DNA of 64,000 bases from Curtobacterium sp. 458 (GCF_030406605.1 NZ_CP129104.1:1376072-1440071); one strand, 5' to 3'; positions 1-8,813 are shown, counted from the stretch's first letter. The notes: a model not told the origin generated them from the sequence alone. A program made the numbers and translations.

Positions 1-766
1 CGACCGCGGTCCCGAGCAGCCACCAGAGCCCGGCCGAGAGGTCGAGCAGGAACACCAGGAGTGCCGACACGGTCCCGGTCATGAGGAGCATCCCGACCGG
101 GTCGAGCGCCTGCAGCACCGGCGGGTCGTCGTCGTTCTGCGGACGCAGCCGGTCGGACGGCAGCCACAGCAGCGACACCACGATGCCGAACACCGCGAGC
201 GGCACGTTGACGAGGAAGATCGCGTGCCAGCCGAAGGCCGCGATGAGCGCTCCGCCGAGCGGCGGCCCGGCTGCGGCGGACACGAGCGACGTGATCGAGA
301 GCGCGCCGAGGACGAGCGGGGGCGTGGGCTTGCCGATCCGCGCCGAGTGCTGTCGGAGCGTCGTGAGCGCCGCCGGGTAGGCCGACGACGTGCCGATCCC
401 GATGAGCACACGGGCCGTCACCGCACCGCCGAACCCGGTGAGGAACTCGGGCACGACCCCGGCGACGCCGACGATCACGAGACCGGAGAGGAACACCTTC
501 TTCGGGCCGAACCGGTCCGCGAGCTTGCCCATCGTCGGCTGGGCGACGGCGCTCGCGAGGTACAGCGCCGCGACGAGCCAGATCGCCTGCGCGGCACCGA
601 TCCCGAGATCGCGGGAGATCGGTGCGAGGGCGACCGACACCATCGTCGTGTTGATCGGGTTGAGGAGCGGCCCGACGAGCACGGGGACGAGGAGCTTCGG
701 GCCGAAGCCGCTGCCGCCGTGCTCCCCGGTCGGAGCTGGCGTGGGGACGGGTGCGGTCGCGGTCAC
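1..766 (-). CDS. MFS drug exporter (DHA2/EmrB-like), 3' end outside window
   Basis: Reading leftward from a GTG at 766, about 255 residues are visible and the frame is open at the window edge. After a short polar N-terminus comes a membrane segment with NPINTTMVSVALAPI, then a loop GKLADRFGPKK that matches the MFS loop 2-3 signature. Further hydrophobic segments follow, including a GPPLGGALIAAFGW stretch typical of DHA2 (14-TM) exporters. The start overlaps the stop of the upstream MarR gene by 4 nt (GTGA), so the two are co-transcribed. This suggests a proton-driven efflux pump under MarR control. The substrate cannot be told. Confidence 0.85.
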   Translation of the reverse strand, partial: MTATAPVPTPAPTGEHGGSGFGPKLLVPVLVGPLLNPINTTMVSVALAPISRDLGIGAAQAIWLVAALYLASAVAQPTMGKLADRFGPKKVFLSGLVIVGVAGVVPEFLTGFGGAVTARVLIGIGTSSAYPAALTTLRQHSARIGKPTPPLVLGALSITSLVSAAAGPPLGGALIAAFGWHAIFLVNVPLAVFGIVVSLLWLPSDRLRPQNDDDPPVLQALDPVGMLLMTGTVSALLVFLLDLSAGLWWLLGTAV

Positions 767-1188
767 GGCTCGACCAGCGGTTCGAGGATCTGCAGCGAGC
801 GGGCCACGGTCGCGCGGTCCTCCGCGGTGAGCGCGGCCAGGCGGTCCGCGAGCACCCGGCTGCGGGCCGACCACGCGTCCTCGCGTGCGGCTGCGCCCGC
901 CGGGGTCGCACGGACGAGGGTCCGTCGGCCGTCGGTGGGGTCCTGTCGGCGCTCGACGTACCCGAGGTCGACGAGTGCCTGGACGGTCGCGCCCATCGAC
1001 TGCGGGCGGACACCCTCGGCGCGGGCGAGGTCGGCGACCGTGCTCTCGCCGTACCGGAGGAGGCGTCCGAGCGCCGCGGTCTGCGATGCGGTGACCTCGT
1101 CGGACTTGCCCGTGAGCAGGGTCCGGCGGATACGGCCGTGGATCGTCAGCAGCGCGCTGGCGAGATCGGGTGCACCATCGGAAGTCAT
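763..1188 (-). CDS. MarR-family transcriptional regulator
   Basis: 141 aa with the MarR winged-helix layout: recognition helix around residues 55-75 (VADLARAEGVRPQSMGATVQ) and a wing with DPTDGRRTLV. It is translationally coupled to the downstream MFS exporter by GTGA. The usual role is repression of its own operon, relieved by a small ligand. A perfect 10-bp inverted repeat (1206-1237) lies just upstream over the likely -35 region. Confidence 0.9.
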   Translation of the reverse strand: MTSDGAPDLASALLTIHGRIRRTLLTGKSDEVTASQTAALGRLLRYGESTVADLARAEGVRPQSMGATVQALVDLGYVERRQDPTDGRRTLVRATPAGAAAREDAWSARSRVLADRLAALTAEDRATVARSLQILEPLVEP

Positions 1189-1205
1189 TCCACCACGGTA
1201 CTACT

Positions 1206-1237
1206 TCGACAGGAAAACTGGCAAGGCTTCCTGTCGA
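1206..1237. promoter_or_regulatory. Probable MarR operator upstream of the MFS operon
   Basis: Perfect inverted repeat TCGACAGGAA (1206-1215) / TTCCTGTCGA (1228-1237) with a 12-bp spacer. It lies 18-49 bp upstream of the first MarR start (1188). A -10-like TAGTAC on the minus strand (1203-1198) places the repeat around the -35 region. It directly follows the stop of the second MarR gene, so it could also form a transcript hairpin there. Confidence 0.6.
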
Positions 1238-1690
1238 TCAGGGCACGGCGTCCGTCGGGCTCGTGGCGTCCCCGACGAACGGCGAGAGGATCGCGGAGAG
1301 GGGTACCCCGTCGTCAGCGAACCACGAGTTGCTCGCGAGCACGACCGGGAACGCCTCGGCGAGCAGTGCCCGGCCGGCGCTCGTCAGGGTGATCCGCGAC
1401 GGCCGTCCGCGTCCGCGCTCGGAGCCCCGGTCGAGCAGCCCGCGGTCCGCGAGTGCCCCGACGAGGGTGGTGGCGCTCTGTGGGCGGATGCCCACCGCGC
1501 GGGCCAGTTCCGCCTGGGTGAGCTGCTCACCGGCCGCCAGCTGCACGAGCGCCCCGAACTCGACGGGGCTGAGCCCCAGTGGCGCGAGCACGTCACCGAG
1601 GCGCCTGGCGAGCGTACGGGCAGCGCGGATCACCGTCCACGCGGCGATCGCGTCGACGTCGTCGCGCGTTGCTGAGAACTCCCGGGACAC
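1238..1690 (-). CDS. MarR-family transcriptional regulator
   Basis: 150 aa, MarR fold with recognition helix LTQAELARAVGIRPQSATTLV and wing GSERGRGRPSRI. The GTG start at 1690 is 7 nt after a minus-strand TAGCCT (1702-1697), which suggests leaderless transcription. It is divergent from the NAD(P)-binding gene at 1747, with a perfect palindrome between them (1718-1735). The likely target is that divergent gene plus itself. Confidence 0.88.
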   Translation of the reverse strand: MSREFSATRDDVDAIAAWTVIRAARTLARRLGDVLAPLGLSPVEFGALVQLAAGEQLTQAELARAVGIRPQSATTLVGALADRGLLDRGSERGRGRPSRITLTSAGRALLAEAFPVVLASNSWFADDGVPLSAILSPFVGDATSPTDAVP

Positions 1691-1717
1691 GACCCCAGGC
1701 TACCGGCGTACCGTTCA

Positions 1718-1735
1718 GTATCAGGAAACTGATAC
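1718..1735. promoter_or_regulatory. Palindromic operator between MarR gene and NAD(P)-binding gene
   Basis: GTATCAG-GAAA-CTGATAC is a perfect 7-bp inverted repeat in the 56-bp divergent intergenic space. It overlaps the expected -35 of the MarR gene, whose -10 is TAGCCT at 1702-1697, and lies just before the start of the 1747 gene. This is the classical layout for an autoregulated MarR or HxlR switch. Confidence 0.65.
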
Positions 1736-1746
1736 CACGGCGGACC

Positions 1747-2646
1747 ATGATGCAGCACAACGACGGCGTCATCGCCGTGACCGGGGCCACGGGGGACGTC
1801 GGCGGTCAGACCGTCGAGCGGCTCCTCGGCGCGGGAGCCCGCGTCCGGGTGATCGTGCGCCGCCCGGAACAGGTGGACACGTTCACCTCACAGGGCGCCG
1901 ACGCGCGCCTCGCCGACCTCGGTGACCGCGCGGCCGTGACCGCGGCGCTCGACGGGGTCGACCAGCTCTTCCTCGTCACGGCCGCGACGCCACGGCAGGC
2001 CGAGCACGGGCGGACCGCCGTCGACGCAGCCCGCGCGGCCGGGGTCCGCGCGGTCGTCCACCTGTCCGGCGGGGACGCGGCCGAGCACTCGCCGATGCCG
2101 TGGGCCGCCGCCATCTGGCAGGTGGACGAGGCCGTCCGGGCGAGTGGGCTCGAGCGGACGATCCTCCATCCGTCCGGGTTCATGACGAACCTCATGGCGT
2201 CCGGGCCGGTGATCCGACGGGGGATCTTCCCGCAGACGATGGGCCGCGGCGTCATCGGGTGGATCGACACGGCCGACATCGCCGCCGTCGCCGCGACCGT
2301 CCTGCTCCGTGGGGAGCACAGCGGTGCCGAGCCCGTGCTCACCGGCCCCGAACTCCTCGACGGCCGTGGTGTCGCACGCGGGCTCGCAGCCGGGCTCGGG
2401 CGCCCGGTCCGCTACCTCCACCTGCCGAGCCGGGTGTTCCGGACCGTGCTCCGCGCGAGCGGGGTCGACGCCTGGCAGGCCGAGGGCCTCCGCCAGCAGT
2501 TCGGTCGGGTCGCGCGACGGGGCCTCGACGGCGTGGACGCGTTCACCGACGAAGTCGAGCGCATCACCGGGGAGCCTCCCCACTCGCTCGCGGACTGGGC
2601 TCGCCGGCACCGCGACGAACTGCTCGGTCCCCGTGCCGCTGCCTGA
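1747..2646 (+). CDS. NAD(P)-binding NmrA/SDR-like protein
   Basis: 299 aa from ATG 1747; a second ATG at 1750 is equally possible. An N-terminal Rossmann motif GATGDVGG follows the first beta strand, and HPSGFMTN lies mid-protein as in atypical SDR proteins of the NmrA/QOR2 group. Relatives are NAD(P)H sensors or quinone oxidoreductases. No Tyr-x3-Lys catalytic pair is evident, so enzymatic activity is uncertain. The gene is divergent from a MarR gene across a palindromic operator, so it is probably inducible. It converges on the DUF2017 gene with only 3 bp between stops. Confidence 0.85.
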   Translation: MMQHNDGVIAVTGATGDVGGQTVERLLGAGARVRVIVRRPEQVDTFTSQGADARLADLGDRAAVTAALDGVDQLFLVTAATPRQAEHGRTAVDAARAAGVRAVVHLSGGDAAEHSPMPWAAAIWQVDEAVRASGLERTILHPSGFMTNLMASGPVIRRGIFPQTMGRGVIGWIDTADIAAVAATVLLRGEHSGAEPVLTGPELLDGRGVARGLAAGLGRPVRYLHLPSRVFRTVLRASGVDAWQAEGLRQQFGRVARRGLDGVDAFTDEVERITGEPPHSLADWARRHRDELLGPRAAA

Positions 2647-2649
2647 GGC

Positions 2650-3123
2650 TCACGGAGCGGTGATCGTGCCGACTAGGTGCTCCTGCACGTACCCGACCCA
2701 GTCGTAGACGTCCCGCAGGCCGACCCCGGCCTCCGCGCGGTACGACGCCTCCTCGCTCGCGGCGTCCGTGATGCCGAGGCGCTCCGCGATCGTCAGCCGC
2801 AGGTCCGTGAGACACCGCAACCACGCCTGCTCGTCCTCGGGGGAGAACCCGCCCTCGCGCACCCCGATCAGCCACTCGTGCACGACCGCCGCGTTCGACG
2901 TCTTCTGCGTCAGCAGGTCGGACTGCGTCCACCGGCGGAACTCGGCGCTCGCCGCGTCGTCGTCCGGGTACGCGTCGGGGAACATGCGCGTGGCCACGGG
3001 GTCCGCGGACAGGTCGCCCGCGAGCACCTGCTGGAGCTGCTCGGTCAGCGACGTCAGGACGTCGCGCTCGCCGGAGGACAGGCCGAGGTGGACGCCGTCG
3101 GCACGGCGGACGAAGGGGATCAC
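2650..3123 (-). CDS. DUF2017 family protein, partner of ClpS
   Basis: 157 aa from GTG 3123, overlapping the clpS stop by GTGA. The N-terminus [18 protein letters not shown] and the C-terminal YDWVGYVQEHLV match the actinobacterial DUF2017 family. That family is regularly encoded directly after clpS. Its function is unknown; the coupling suggests a role linked to Clp proteolysis. No membrane segment is present. Confidence 0.85.
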   Translation of the reverse strand: MIPFVRRADGVHLGLSSGERDVLTSLTEQLQQVLAGDLSADPVATRMFPDAYPDDDAASAEFRRWTQSDLLTQKTSNAAVVHEWLIGVREGGFSPEDEQAWLRCLTDLRLTIAERLGITDAASEEASYRAEAGVGLRDVYDWVGYVQEHLVGTITAP

Positions 3124-3407
3124 GGGGTCGGCGCCCGGTCGACCGTCGCCTGCAGGCCGTACCCGTGCATCGCCTCGACGTGGGCCTCCATCGCCTCGCG
3201 CGCCCCGGTCGCCACGATCGCCCGCCCGTCGTCGTTCACCTGGTGCATGAGCCGCTCCGCCTTCGCCCGCCCGAAGCCGAAGTAGGACTGGAAGACGTAG
3301 GTGACGTACGACATCAGGTTGACCGGGTCGTCCCAGACCACGGTCACCCAGGGCGTGTCGGAGCGGGTCGTCGTCCGCTCGTCGACGTCGGGGCTGAGCA
3401 GGGTCAT
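3120..3407 (-). CDS. clpS: ATP-dependent Clp protease adaptor ClpS
   Basis: 95 aa, the usual length. The core [17 protein letters not shown] holds the conserved D-D/N-P motif for N-degron recognition. [14 protein letters not shown] matches the conserved helix and strand that contact the Clp ATPase N-domain. ClpS brings proteins with bulky N-terminal residues to ClpC/ClpA. It is translationally coupled to DUF2017 and divergent from the glyA-folD leader. Confidence 0.95.
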   Translation of the reverse strand: MTLLSPDVDERTTTRSDTPWVTVVWDDPVNLMSYVTYVFQSYFGFGRAKAERLMHQVNDDGRAIVATGAREAMEAHVEAMHGYGLQATVDRAPTP

Positions 3408-3416
3408 GCCACCAGG

Positions 3417-3445
3417 GTGACACGAACCGGTGCGCTCGGTACGAT
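3417..3445 (+). promoter_or_regulatory. Promoter of the glyA-folD operon
   Basis: A -35 GTGACA (3417-3422) and a -10 TACGAT (3440-3445) are 17 bp apart. Transcription would begin near 3452, exactly at the first bases of the ZTP riboswitch. Confidence 0.6.
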
Positions 3446-3449
3446 CGGG

Positions 3450-3530
3450 GGGTCGCGACTGGCGTTGGATGGGTCACCATCGGGGAGCGACACCTGACAC
3501 GGTGCGCGGCCGTACGCCTGGGCCGCGCCC
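3450..3530 (+). promoter_or_regulatory. ZTP (pfl) riboswitch
   Basis: The segment carries the hallmarks of the pfl motif in order: GCGACTGGCG near the 5' end, ATGGGTCACCATCGGGGAGC forming the first hairpin and its conserved 3' shoulder, a variable linker, then GCGGCCGTACGCCTGGGC with the conserved CCG...GCCUGGGC hairpin. This class senses ZMP/ZTP, which accumulates when 10-formyl-tetrahydrofolate is short, and switches on one-carbon genes. The genes downstream are glyA and folD, a typical regulon. Confidence 0.85.
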
Positions 3531-3583
3531 ACCCGTCCACCTCGTCGTGCGTGTGCGCGACGGAACAGACAACGAGGAGTCCC

Positions 3584-4873
3584 GTGTCCATCACCGATCT
3601 GACGCCTGCCACCGTGCAGTCGACCTTCAACGCCCCGCTCGCCGAGGTCGACCCCGAGATCGCCGCCGTCCTGCAGAACGAGCTCGGCCGCCAGCGCGAC
3701 ACCCTCGAGATGATCGCGTCCGAGAACTTCGTGCCGCGTGCCGTCCTCGAGTCGCAGGGCTCCGTCCTCACGAACAAGTACGCCGAGGGCTACCCGGGCA
3801 AGCGCTACTACGGCGGCTGCGAGTTCGTCGACGTCGCCGAGCAGCTCGCCATCGACCGGGCGAAGGCCCTCTTCGGCGCCGCCTACGCGAACGTCCAGCC
3901 GCACTCCGGCGCGAGCGCGAACGCCGCGGTCCTGCACGCCATCGCGTCCGCCGGCGACACCATCCTGGGCCTCGAGCTCGCCCACGGCGGCCACTTGACC
4001 CACGGCATGAAGCTCAACTTCTCCGGCCGCATCTACAACGCGGTGTCCTACGGCGTCGACCCGGAGACCTTCGAGGTCGACTACGACGACATCCGCGCGA
4101 AGGCGATCGAGCACCAGCCCAAGGTCCTCATCGCCGGCTGGTCGGCGTACCCGCGCCAGCTCGACTTCGCGAAGTTCCGCGAGATCGCGGACGAGGTCGG
4201 CGCGACGCTCTGGGTGGACATGGCGCACTTCGCCGGGCTCGTCGCCGCGGGCCTGCACCCGTCGCCGTTGCCTCACGCCCACGTCGTGTCCTCGACCGTG
4301 CACAAGACCCTCGCCGGTCCGCGCTCGGGCATCATCCTGTCCAACGAGGAGTCGCTCTTCAAGAAGCTGAACTCCGCGGTCTTCCCGGGGCAGCAGGGCG
4401 GCCCGCTCATGCACGTGATCGCCGCCAAGGCCACCGCGTTCCTCCTCGCCGGCCAGCCGGAGTTCAAGGACCGCCAGGAGCGCACGCTCCGCGGCGCTCG
4501 TCTGCTGGCGGACCGCCTCACGCAGGCCGACGCGAAGGCCGCCGGCATCGACGTCCTCACGGGCGGCACCGACGTGCACCTGGTGCTCGTCGACCTCCGC
4601 GAGTCCGAGGTCGACGGCAAGCAGGCCGAGGACCTCCTGCACCAGGTCGGCATCACCGTGAACCGCAACTCCGTGCCGTTCGACCCGCGCCCGCCGATGG
4701 TCACCTCCGGTGTCCGCATCGGCACCCCGGCGCTGGCGACCCGTGGCTTCGGCGACGCCGAGTTCACCGAGGTCGCCGACATCATCGCGCTGACGCTCAT
4801 GCCGAACCCGGACATCGAGGCGCTCTCGGCCCGGGTGAAGGCGCTGGCCGACGCGTTCCCGCTCTACGCGTGA
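3584..4873 (+). CDS. glyA: Serine hydroxymethyltransferase
   Basis: 429 aa from GTG 3584, preceded by AGGAG at 3575-3579. It interconverts serine plus tetrahydrofolate with glycine plus 5,10-methylene-tetrahydrofolate, using PLP. Visible family motifs include ASENFVP near the N-terminus, [13 protein letters not shown], and the PLP-lysine region [13 protein letters not shown]. The length is normal. The stop overlaps the folD start (GTGA), and the operon lies behind a ZTP riboswitch, so expression should rise when folate one-carbon units are scarce. Confidence 0.97.
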   Translation: MSITDLTPATVQSTFNAPLAEVDPEIAAVLQNELGRQRDTLEMIASENFVPRAVLESQGSVLTNKYAEGYPGKRYYGGCEFVDVAEQLAIDRAKALFGAAYANVQPHSGASANAAVLHAIASAGDTILGLELAHGGHLTHGMKLNFSGRIYNAVSYGVDPETFEVDYDDIRAKAIEHQPKVLIAGWSAYPRQLDFAKFREIADEVGATLWVDMAHFAGLVAAGLHPSPLPHAHVVSSTVHKTLAGPRSGIILSNEESLFKKLNSAVFPGQQGGPLMHVIAAKATAFLLAGQPEFKDRQERTLRGARLLADRLTQADAKAAGIDVLTGGTDVHLVLVDLRESEVDGKQAEDLLHQVGITVNRNSVPFDPRPPMVTSGVRIGTPALATRGFGDAEFTEVADIIALTLMPNPDIEALSARVKALADAFPLYA

Positions 4874-5802
4874 GCGCCGCCGTGGCCGATCTGCCGCGGG
4901 CGCTCTGGGACGGTGAGGGCTCTGCCGTCCGCATCGACGGCACCGCCCTCGCCGCCCGCACCCTCGACGACCTGAAGCTCCGAATCGACCGTCTGCACGA
5001 CCACGGGTTCCGGCCCGGCCTCGGCACGATCATGGTCGGGCAGAACCCGGGCTCGGTGTCCTACGTCGCCGGCAAGCACAAGGACTCGGCGCAGATCGGG
5101 CTCGACTCGGTCCGCATCGACCTGCCCGAGACGGCGAGTGCCGCCGACATCCGCGCGGCGATCCTGCAGATGAACGACGACCCCCGGGTCACCGCCTTCA
5201 TCGTGCAGCTCCCACTGCCGCAGGGCATCGACCCGATCCCCATGCTCGAGCTGATGAACCCGGCGAAGGACGCCGACGGCCTGCACCCGACCAACCTCGG
5301 CGAGCTCGTCCTCGCCGTCCCCGGTGGTGCGGGCACGATCGACGCTCCGCTGCCGTGCACCCCGCGCGGGATCGTCGCGATGCTCGAGGCGTACGAGGTC
5401 CCGATCAGGGGCCAGCACGTCACGATCATCGGGCAGGGGCTCACGGTCGGTCGGCCGCTCGGCCTGCTCCTCACGCGGCTCGAGGCCACCGCCACCCTGA
5501 CGCACTCGCTCACCGAGGACGTCGCGGCCGAGTGCCGCCGTGCCGACATCATCGTCGCCGCGGCCGGTGTGGCCGGGCTCGTCCAGCCGGACTGGGTCAA
5601 GCCCGGTGCGGCGGTCATCGACGTCGGCATCAGCCGCATCGTCGACGAGGAGACCGGCAAGGCGAAGCTCCGCGGCGACGTCGACCCTGCGGTCGCATCG
5701 GTCGCGGGGTTCCTGTCGCCGACGCCGGGCGGCGTCGGGCCGATGACCCGCGCGATGCTCATGAAGAACGTCGTCGAAGCGGCCGAGCGCCACCTGCGCT
5801 GA
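4870..5802 (+). CDS. folD: Bifunctional methylene-THF dehydrogenase/cyclohydrolase
   Basis: 310 aa from GTG 4870, overlapping the glyA stop; GTG 4882 is an alternative. It oxidises 5,10-methylene-THF to methenyl-THF and hydrolyses that to 10-formyl-THF. Motifs: catalytic region [29 protein letters not shown], the NADP-binding segment [13 protein letters not shown] (FolD usually has GRS here), and the C-terminal [14 protein letters not shown]. It works on the product of GlyA. Confidence 0.96.
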   Translation: MSAAVADLPRALWDGEGSAVRIDGTALAARTLDDLKLRIDRLHDHGFRPGLGTIMVGQNPGSVSYVAGKHKDSAQIGLDSVRIDLPETASAADIRAAILQMNDDPRVTAFIVQLPLPQGIDPIPMLELMNPAKDADGLHPTNLGELVLAVPGGAGTIDAPLPCTPRGIVAMLEAYEVPIRGQHVTIIGQGLTVGRPLGLLLTRLEATATLTHSLTEDVAAECRRADIIVAAAGVAGLVQPDWVKPGAAVIDVGISRIVDEETGKAKLRGDVDPAVASVAGFLSPTPGGVGPMTRAMLMKNVVEAAERHLR

Positions 5803-5818
5803 CGGTCACCCTCGCGAG

Positions 5819-5859
5819 AGCGACAGATCTCCCTGGCCCACCCACGGGGATCTGTCGCT
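5819..5859 (+). terminator. Hairpin after folD
   Basis: Inverted repeat AGCGACAGATCTCC / GGGGATCTGTCGCT, 14-bp stem with one G-U pair and a 13-nt loop. It starts 17 bp after the folD stop and has no strong U-tract. Likely transcription terminator. Confidence 0.6.
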
Positions 5860-5942
5860 TCCGCGTTCCGGTCGCGTCCAGCCCCGGACTGGAGGCACGG
5901 ATCACCTCCGCCGGATCGCGCGCCTGGTGCTACGGTCGCCGC

Positions 5943-6392
5943 ATGGGGGATGACCGAACGCTGACGGAGCCGGTGCTGCGAGCGCGCCCCGAGCCGTCGC
6001 AGCTCACGAAGGACGCCCGGTGGATGGTGCTGATCGTGCTGCTCGCGCTCGTCGTGCAGCACTTCGGTGCGACCTGGTCGACCGGGTTCTCGCACGCCGG
6101 CACGCAGACGACGATCACGAGCAGCCCGTGGGTCGCGTGGACGCTCACCACGATCGGGTTCGCGGTCGTCGGGTCCGTCGTGGCGATCGCGCGCCGCGGA
6201 GCCGTCCGCTTCGACGAGCACACCGTCATGGGACTCGCGCTGGCCGGGGTCGTCGGCACGACCGTGCTCGTGTGGCTGCTGATCCCGGTCGAGATGACCT
6301 GGGTGCAGTGGGCCGTCGAACACGGCGATCCGCACCCGTTCGTCTTCGGGAACGTGCACGTCGTGTCCCGCTACGCCGACTACACGGGCTGA
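5943..6392 (+). CDS. Hypothetical membrane protein, three TM segments
   Basis: 149 aa. Three hydrophobic spans are visible at about residues 26-45 (WMVLIVLLALVVQHFG), 60-80 (WTLTTIGFAVVGSVVAI) and 95-117 (GLALAGVVGTTVLVWLLI). A soluble tail ending in SRYADYTG follows. The ATG is 7 nt after TACGGT (5931-5936), consistent with leaderless transcription. I do not recognise the family. It converges on galK. Confidence 0.7.
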   Translation: MGDDRTLTEPVLRARPEPSQLTKDARWMVLIVLLALVVQHFGATWSTGFSHAGTQTTITSSPWVAWTLTTIGFAVVGSVVAIARRGAVRFDEHTVMGLALAGVVGTTVLVWLLIPVEMTWVQWAVEHGDPHPFVFGNVHVVSRYADYTG

Positions 6393-6429
6393 CGCGCGCG
6401 CCGGCCGCCACACGCCGCCTTCCGCACGT

Positions 6430-6492
6430 CGAACCACGAAAGCGACGTCGAACCGCCACGTGGCACTGGTTCGATGTCGCTTTCGAGGTTCG
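6430..6492. terminator. Large hairpin between convergent genes
   Basis: 25-bp arms (6430-6454 and 6468-6492) with two mismatches. The loop begins with a perfect 10-bp palindrome, GCCACGTGGC. It lies between the convergent membrane-protein gene and galK, so it can serve as a bidirectional terminator. Confidence 0.6.
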
Positions 6493-6503
6493 GTAGCGCC
6501 CGG

Positions 6504-6540
6504 CGCAGCAGCGCAGCAGCGCAGCAGCGCAGCAGCGCAG
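6504..6540. repeat. 8-bp tandem repeat
   Basis: CGCAGCAG repeated four times plus a partial unit, ending 6 bp before the galK stop. A simple-sequence tract of this kind could vary in copy number. Confidence 0.85.
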
Positions 6541-6546
6541 CGCGCG

Positions 6547-7683
6547 TCAGTCGCGCCGGGCGCCCTGCGCGGCGTGCACGGTGAACACGGTGGGCTCGCG
6601 GTACCCGGCCGCCGCGAAGGCGGACGTGACCGCGTCCGCGATCGCGCCACGGGCCTCCCGGTCGACCAACGCGATCGCCGCACCGCCGAACCCGCCACCG
6701 GTCATCCGAGCGCCCACCGCGCCGTGCTCCATCGCGGTGGCGACCGCCAGGTCGAGCTCGGGCACCGAGATCTCGAAGTCGTCGCGCATGGACTCGTGCG
6801 ACGCCACGAGCAGCGCACCGATCGCCCGCGGGCCGTCCTCGCGGAGGGTGCGCACCGTGTCGAGGACCCGCTGGTCCTCGGTCACGACGTGACGGACGCG
6901 GCGGAAGGTCTCGTCGTCCAGCAGCTCCTGGGCGCGCGGGAGGTCGTCCACCGACAGGTCGCGGAGCGCCTCGACGCCCATCACCGCGGCACCGCGCTCG
7001 CAGGAGTCGCGACGCGCCTTGTAGCCGCCCGTGGCGTGGGCGTGCTCCACGCGGGTGTCGACGACGAGCACCTCGAGCCCGTTCGCCTCGAGCGCCAGGT
7101 CGACCACGACCGTGTCGAGCGTCCGGCAGTCGAGGAACACGACCGCGTCCTGCTCACCGAGCAGCGACGCGGACTGGTCCATGATCCCGGTGGGGGCGCC
7201 CACGGCGTGGTTCTCGGAGTACTGCCCGACGCGCGCGAGCGTCTTGCGGTCGAGCCCGAGCTCCCAGAGGTCGTTGAACGCGAGGGCCACGCCGCACTCG
7301 ATCGCGGCGCTCGACGACAGTCCGGCGCCGACCGGGACGTCGGACTCGATGAACACGTCGAAGCCGGACTTGTCCGACAGGTCGGCACCGGCGTGCTCGC
7401 GGAGCGCCCAGGCGATGCCGAACACGTAGGCCGACCAGCCCTCCATGCGGTCGGGCGACAGCTCGTCGAGGGTCAGCTCGACGACCGACGACGGGTCGAA
7501 CGCCGACGCGACCCGCAGCACGCGGTCGTCCCGCTGCCCGATCGACGCCACGGTCCGGCGATCGATCGCGAAGGGCAGCACGTACCCGTCGTTGTAGTCG
7601 GTGTGCTCACCGATGAGGTTGACCCGGCCGGGGGCGGAGTACCGCACCGTGGGCTCGTACCCGTAGACCTGCTGGAACGTCAT
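6547..7683 (-). CDS. galK: Galactokinase
   Basis: 378 aa, normal length. It phosphorylates galactose at C1 with ATP, the first Leloir step after mutarotation. The galactokinase signature PGRVNLIGEHTDYNDG is at residues 19-34, the GHMP ATP-binding motif PVGAGLSSSAA is mid-protein, and a C-terminal GGGFGGAAIALV glycine motif is present. The ATG overlaps the galT stop (ATGA), so galT-galK form one operon. Confidence 0.97.
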   Translation of the reverse strand: MTFQQVYGYEPTVRYSAPGRVNLIGEHTDYNDGYVLPFAIDRRTVASIGQRDDRVLRVASAFDPSSVVELTLDELSPDRMEGWSAYVFGIAWALREHAGADLSDKSGFDVFIESDVPVGAGLSSSAAIECGVALAFNDLWELGLDRKTLARVGQYSENHAVGAPTGIMDQSASLLGEQDAVVFLDCRTLDTVVVDLALEANGLEVLVVDTRVEHAHATGGYKARRDSCERGAAVMGVEALRDLSVDDLPRAQELLDDETFRRVRHVVTEDQRVLDTVRTLREDGPRAIGALLVASHESMRDDFEISVPELDLAVATAMEHGAVGARMTGGGFGGAAIALVDREARGAIADAVTSAFAAAGYREPTVFTVHAAQGARRD

Positions 7684-8789
7684 GCGCGCTCGATCCCTCC
7701 TCGGATGAACTCGGCCGCCTTCTCGGGCACGAGGTCCCCGATCCAGGCGCCCATGGCGGCCTCGCTGCCGGCCAGGAACTTGAGCTTGTCCGCCGCGCGG
7801 CGCGGGGACGTGATCTGCAGCATGAGCCGCACGGTGTCGCGGCCGGTGTGCACCGGGGCCTGGTGCCAGGCGGCGATGTACGGCGTGGGGTCACCGTAGA
7901 GCTCGTCGATCCCGCGCGTCAGCCGGAGGTGCATGTGCGCCAGCTCGTCCTTCTCGGCGTCGGTGAGCCCGGCGAAGTCGGGCACGTGGCGGTGCGGGAG
8001 CATGTGGATCTCGATCGGCCAGCGCGCCGCGAACGGCACGAAGGCGGTGAAGTGCTCGCCGGCGAGGACGACCCGGTCGGACGCCCGCTCGTTCGCGAGG
8101 TGCTGCTCGAACAGGTCCGGCCCGAAGCGCTCGATCGAGGCCAGGAGTCGCTGGGTGCGCGGCGTGACGTACGGGTAGGCGTAGATCTGCCCGTGCGGGT
8201 GGTGCAGCGTGACGCCGATCGCCTCGCCCCGGTTCTCGAACGGGAACACCTGTTGGATGCCGGGCAGCTCGGACAGTGCTGCGGTTCGGTCCGCCCACGC
8301 CTCGACCACGGTGCGGGCACGCGACTCGGAGATCGACGCGTAGGAGCCCTCGGTGGCGGGGGAGAAGCACACGACCTCGCAGCGTCCGACGCTGCGGAAC
8401 TGGCGGTTGAGCCCGACCTCGGTCAGGGCGTCGAGCGACGGCGGGGCGTCCTCGGCGCCGCCCGGCCCGGCGAGCATCGGCCCGAACGACGGCGAACGGT
8501 TCTCGAACACCGCGACGTCGTACACGCTCGGGATCTCGGAGGGGTTCGCCGGGCTCTGCGGCGCCAGCGGGTCCTGGTCGGCCGGCGGCAGGAACACGCG
8601 GTTCTGCCGGCTCGCCGCGATCGACACCCACTCGCCCGTGAGGACGTCCTGACGCATCCGGGCCGTGTCCGGCCGGGGGTCGAGGACGCGCTGGTCGATG
8701 CTCCGCTCGGCGGGCAGGGTCGAGTCGGCGTCGTCGAAGTAGAAGAGGTCGCGGCCGTCCGCGAGCTTCGTCGCGCGCTTGGTGATCAC
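7680..8789 (-). CDS. galT: Galactose-1-phosphate uridylyltransferase
   Basis: 369 aa from GTG 8789. It transfers UMP between UDP-glucose and galactose-1-phosphate. The catalytic motif HHPHGQIYAYP with the nucleophilic histidine is visible, as are FENRSPSFGPM, FENRGEAIG and HMLPHRHVPDF. The start is 7 nt after a minus-strand TAGGCT (8801-8796), suggesting a leaderless mRNA. It is divergent from the DeoR-type gene, which probably represses it. Confidence 0.96.
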   Translation of the reverse strand: MITKRATKLADGRDLFYFDDADSTLPAERSIDQRVLDPRPDTARMRQDVLTGEWVSIAASRQNRVFLPPADQDPLAPQSPANPSEIPSVYDVAVFENRSPSFGPMLAGPGGAEDAPPSLDALTEVGLNRQFRSVGRCEVVCFSPATEGSYASISESRARTVVEAWADRTAALSELPGIQQVFPFENRGEAIGVTLHHPHGQIYAYPYVTPRTQRLLASIERFGPDLFEQHLANERASDRVVLAGEHFTAFVPFAARWPIEIHMLPHRHVPDFAGLTDAEKDELAHMHLRLTRGIDELYGDPTPYIAAWHQAPVHTGRDTVRLMLQITSPRRAADKLKFLAGSEAAMGAWIGDLVPEKAAEFIRGGIERA

Positions 8790-8813
8790 CGGAGCAGCCT
8801 AGCGTGATCCGAA
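8790..8813. promoter_or_regulatory. Compact divergent promoter, galT / DeoR regulator
   Basis: The 24-bp gap holds a CTAG core (8799-8802) that supplies two overlapping -10 boxes: TAGGCT on minus (8801-8796) for galT and TAGCGT on plus (8800-8805) for the regulator. Each box lies 7-8 nt from its start codon. Both -35 regions must lie inside the opposite gene. Inference from spacing only. Confidence 0.5.

Noticed and set aside
5888..5905. CTGGAGGCACGGATC half-repeat before the 5943 gene
   Set aside because: No complementary arm close by. It may be a decayed copy but cannot be supported.
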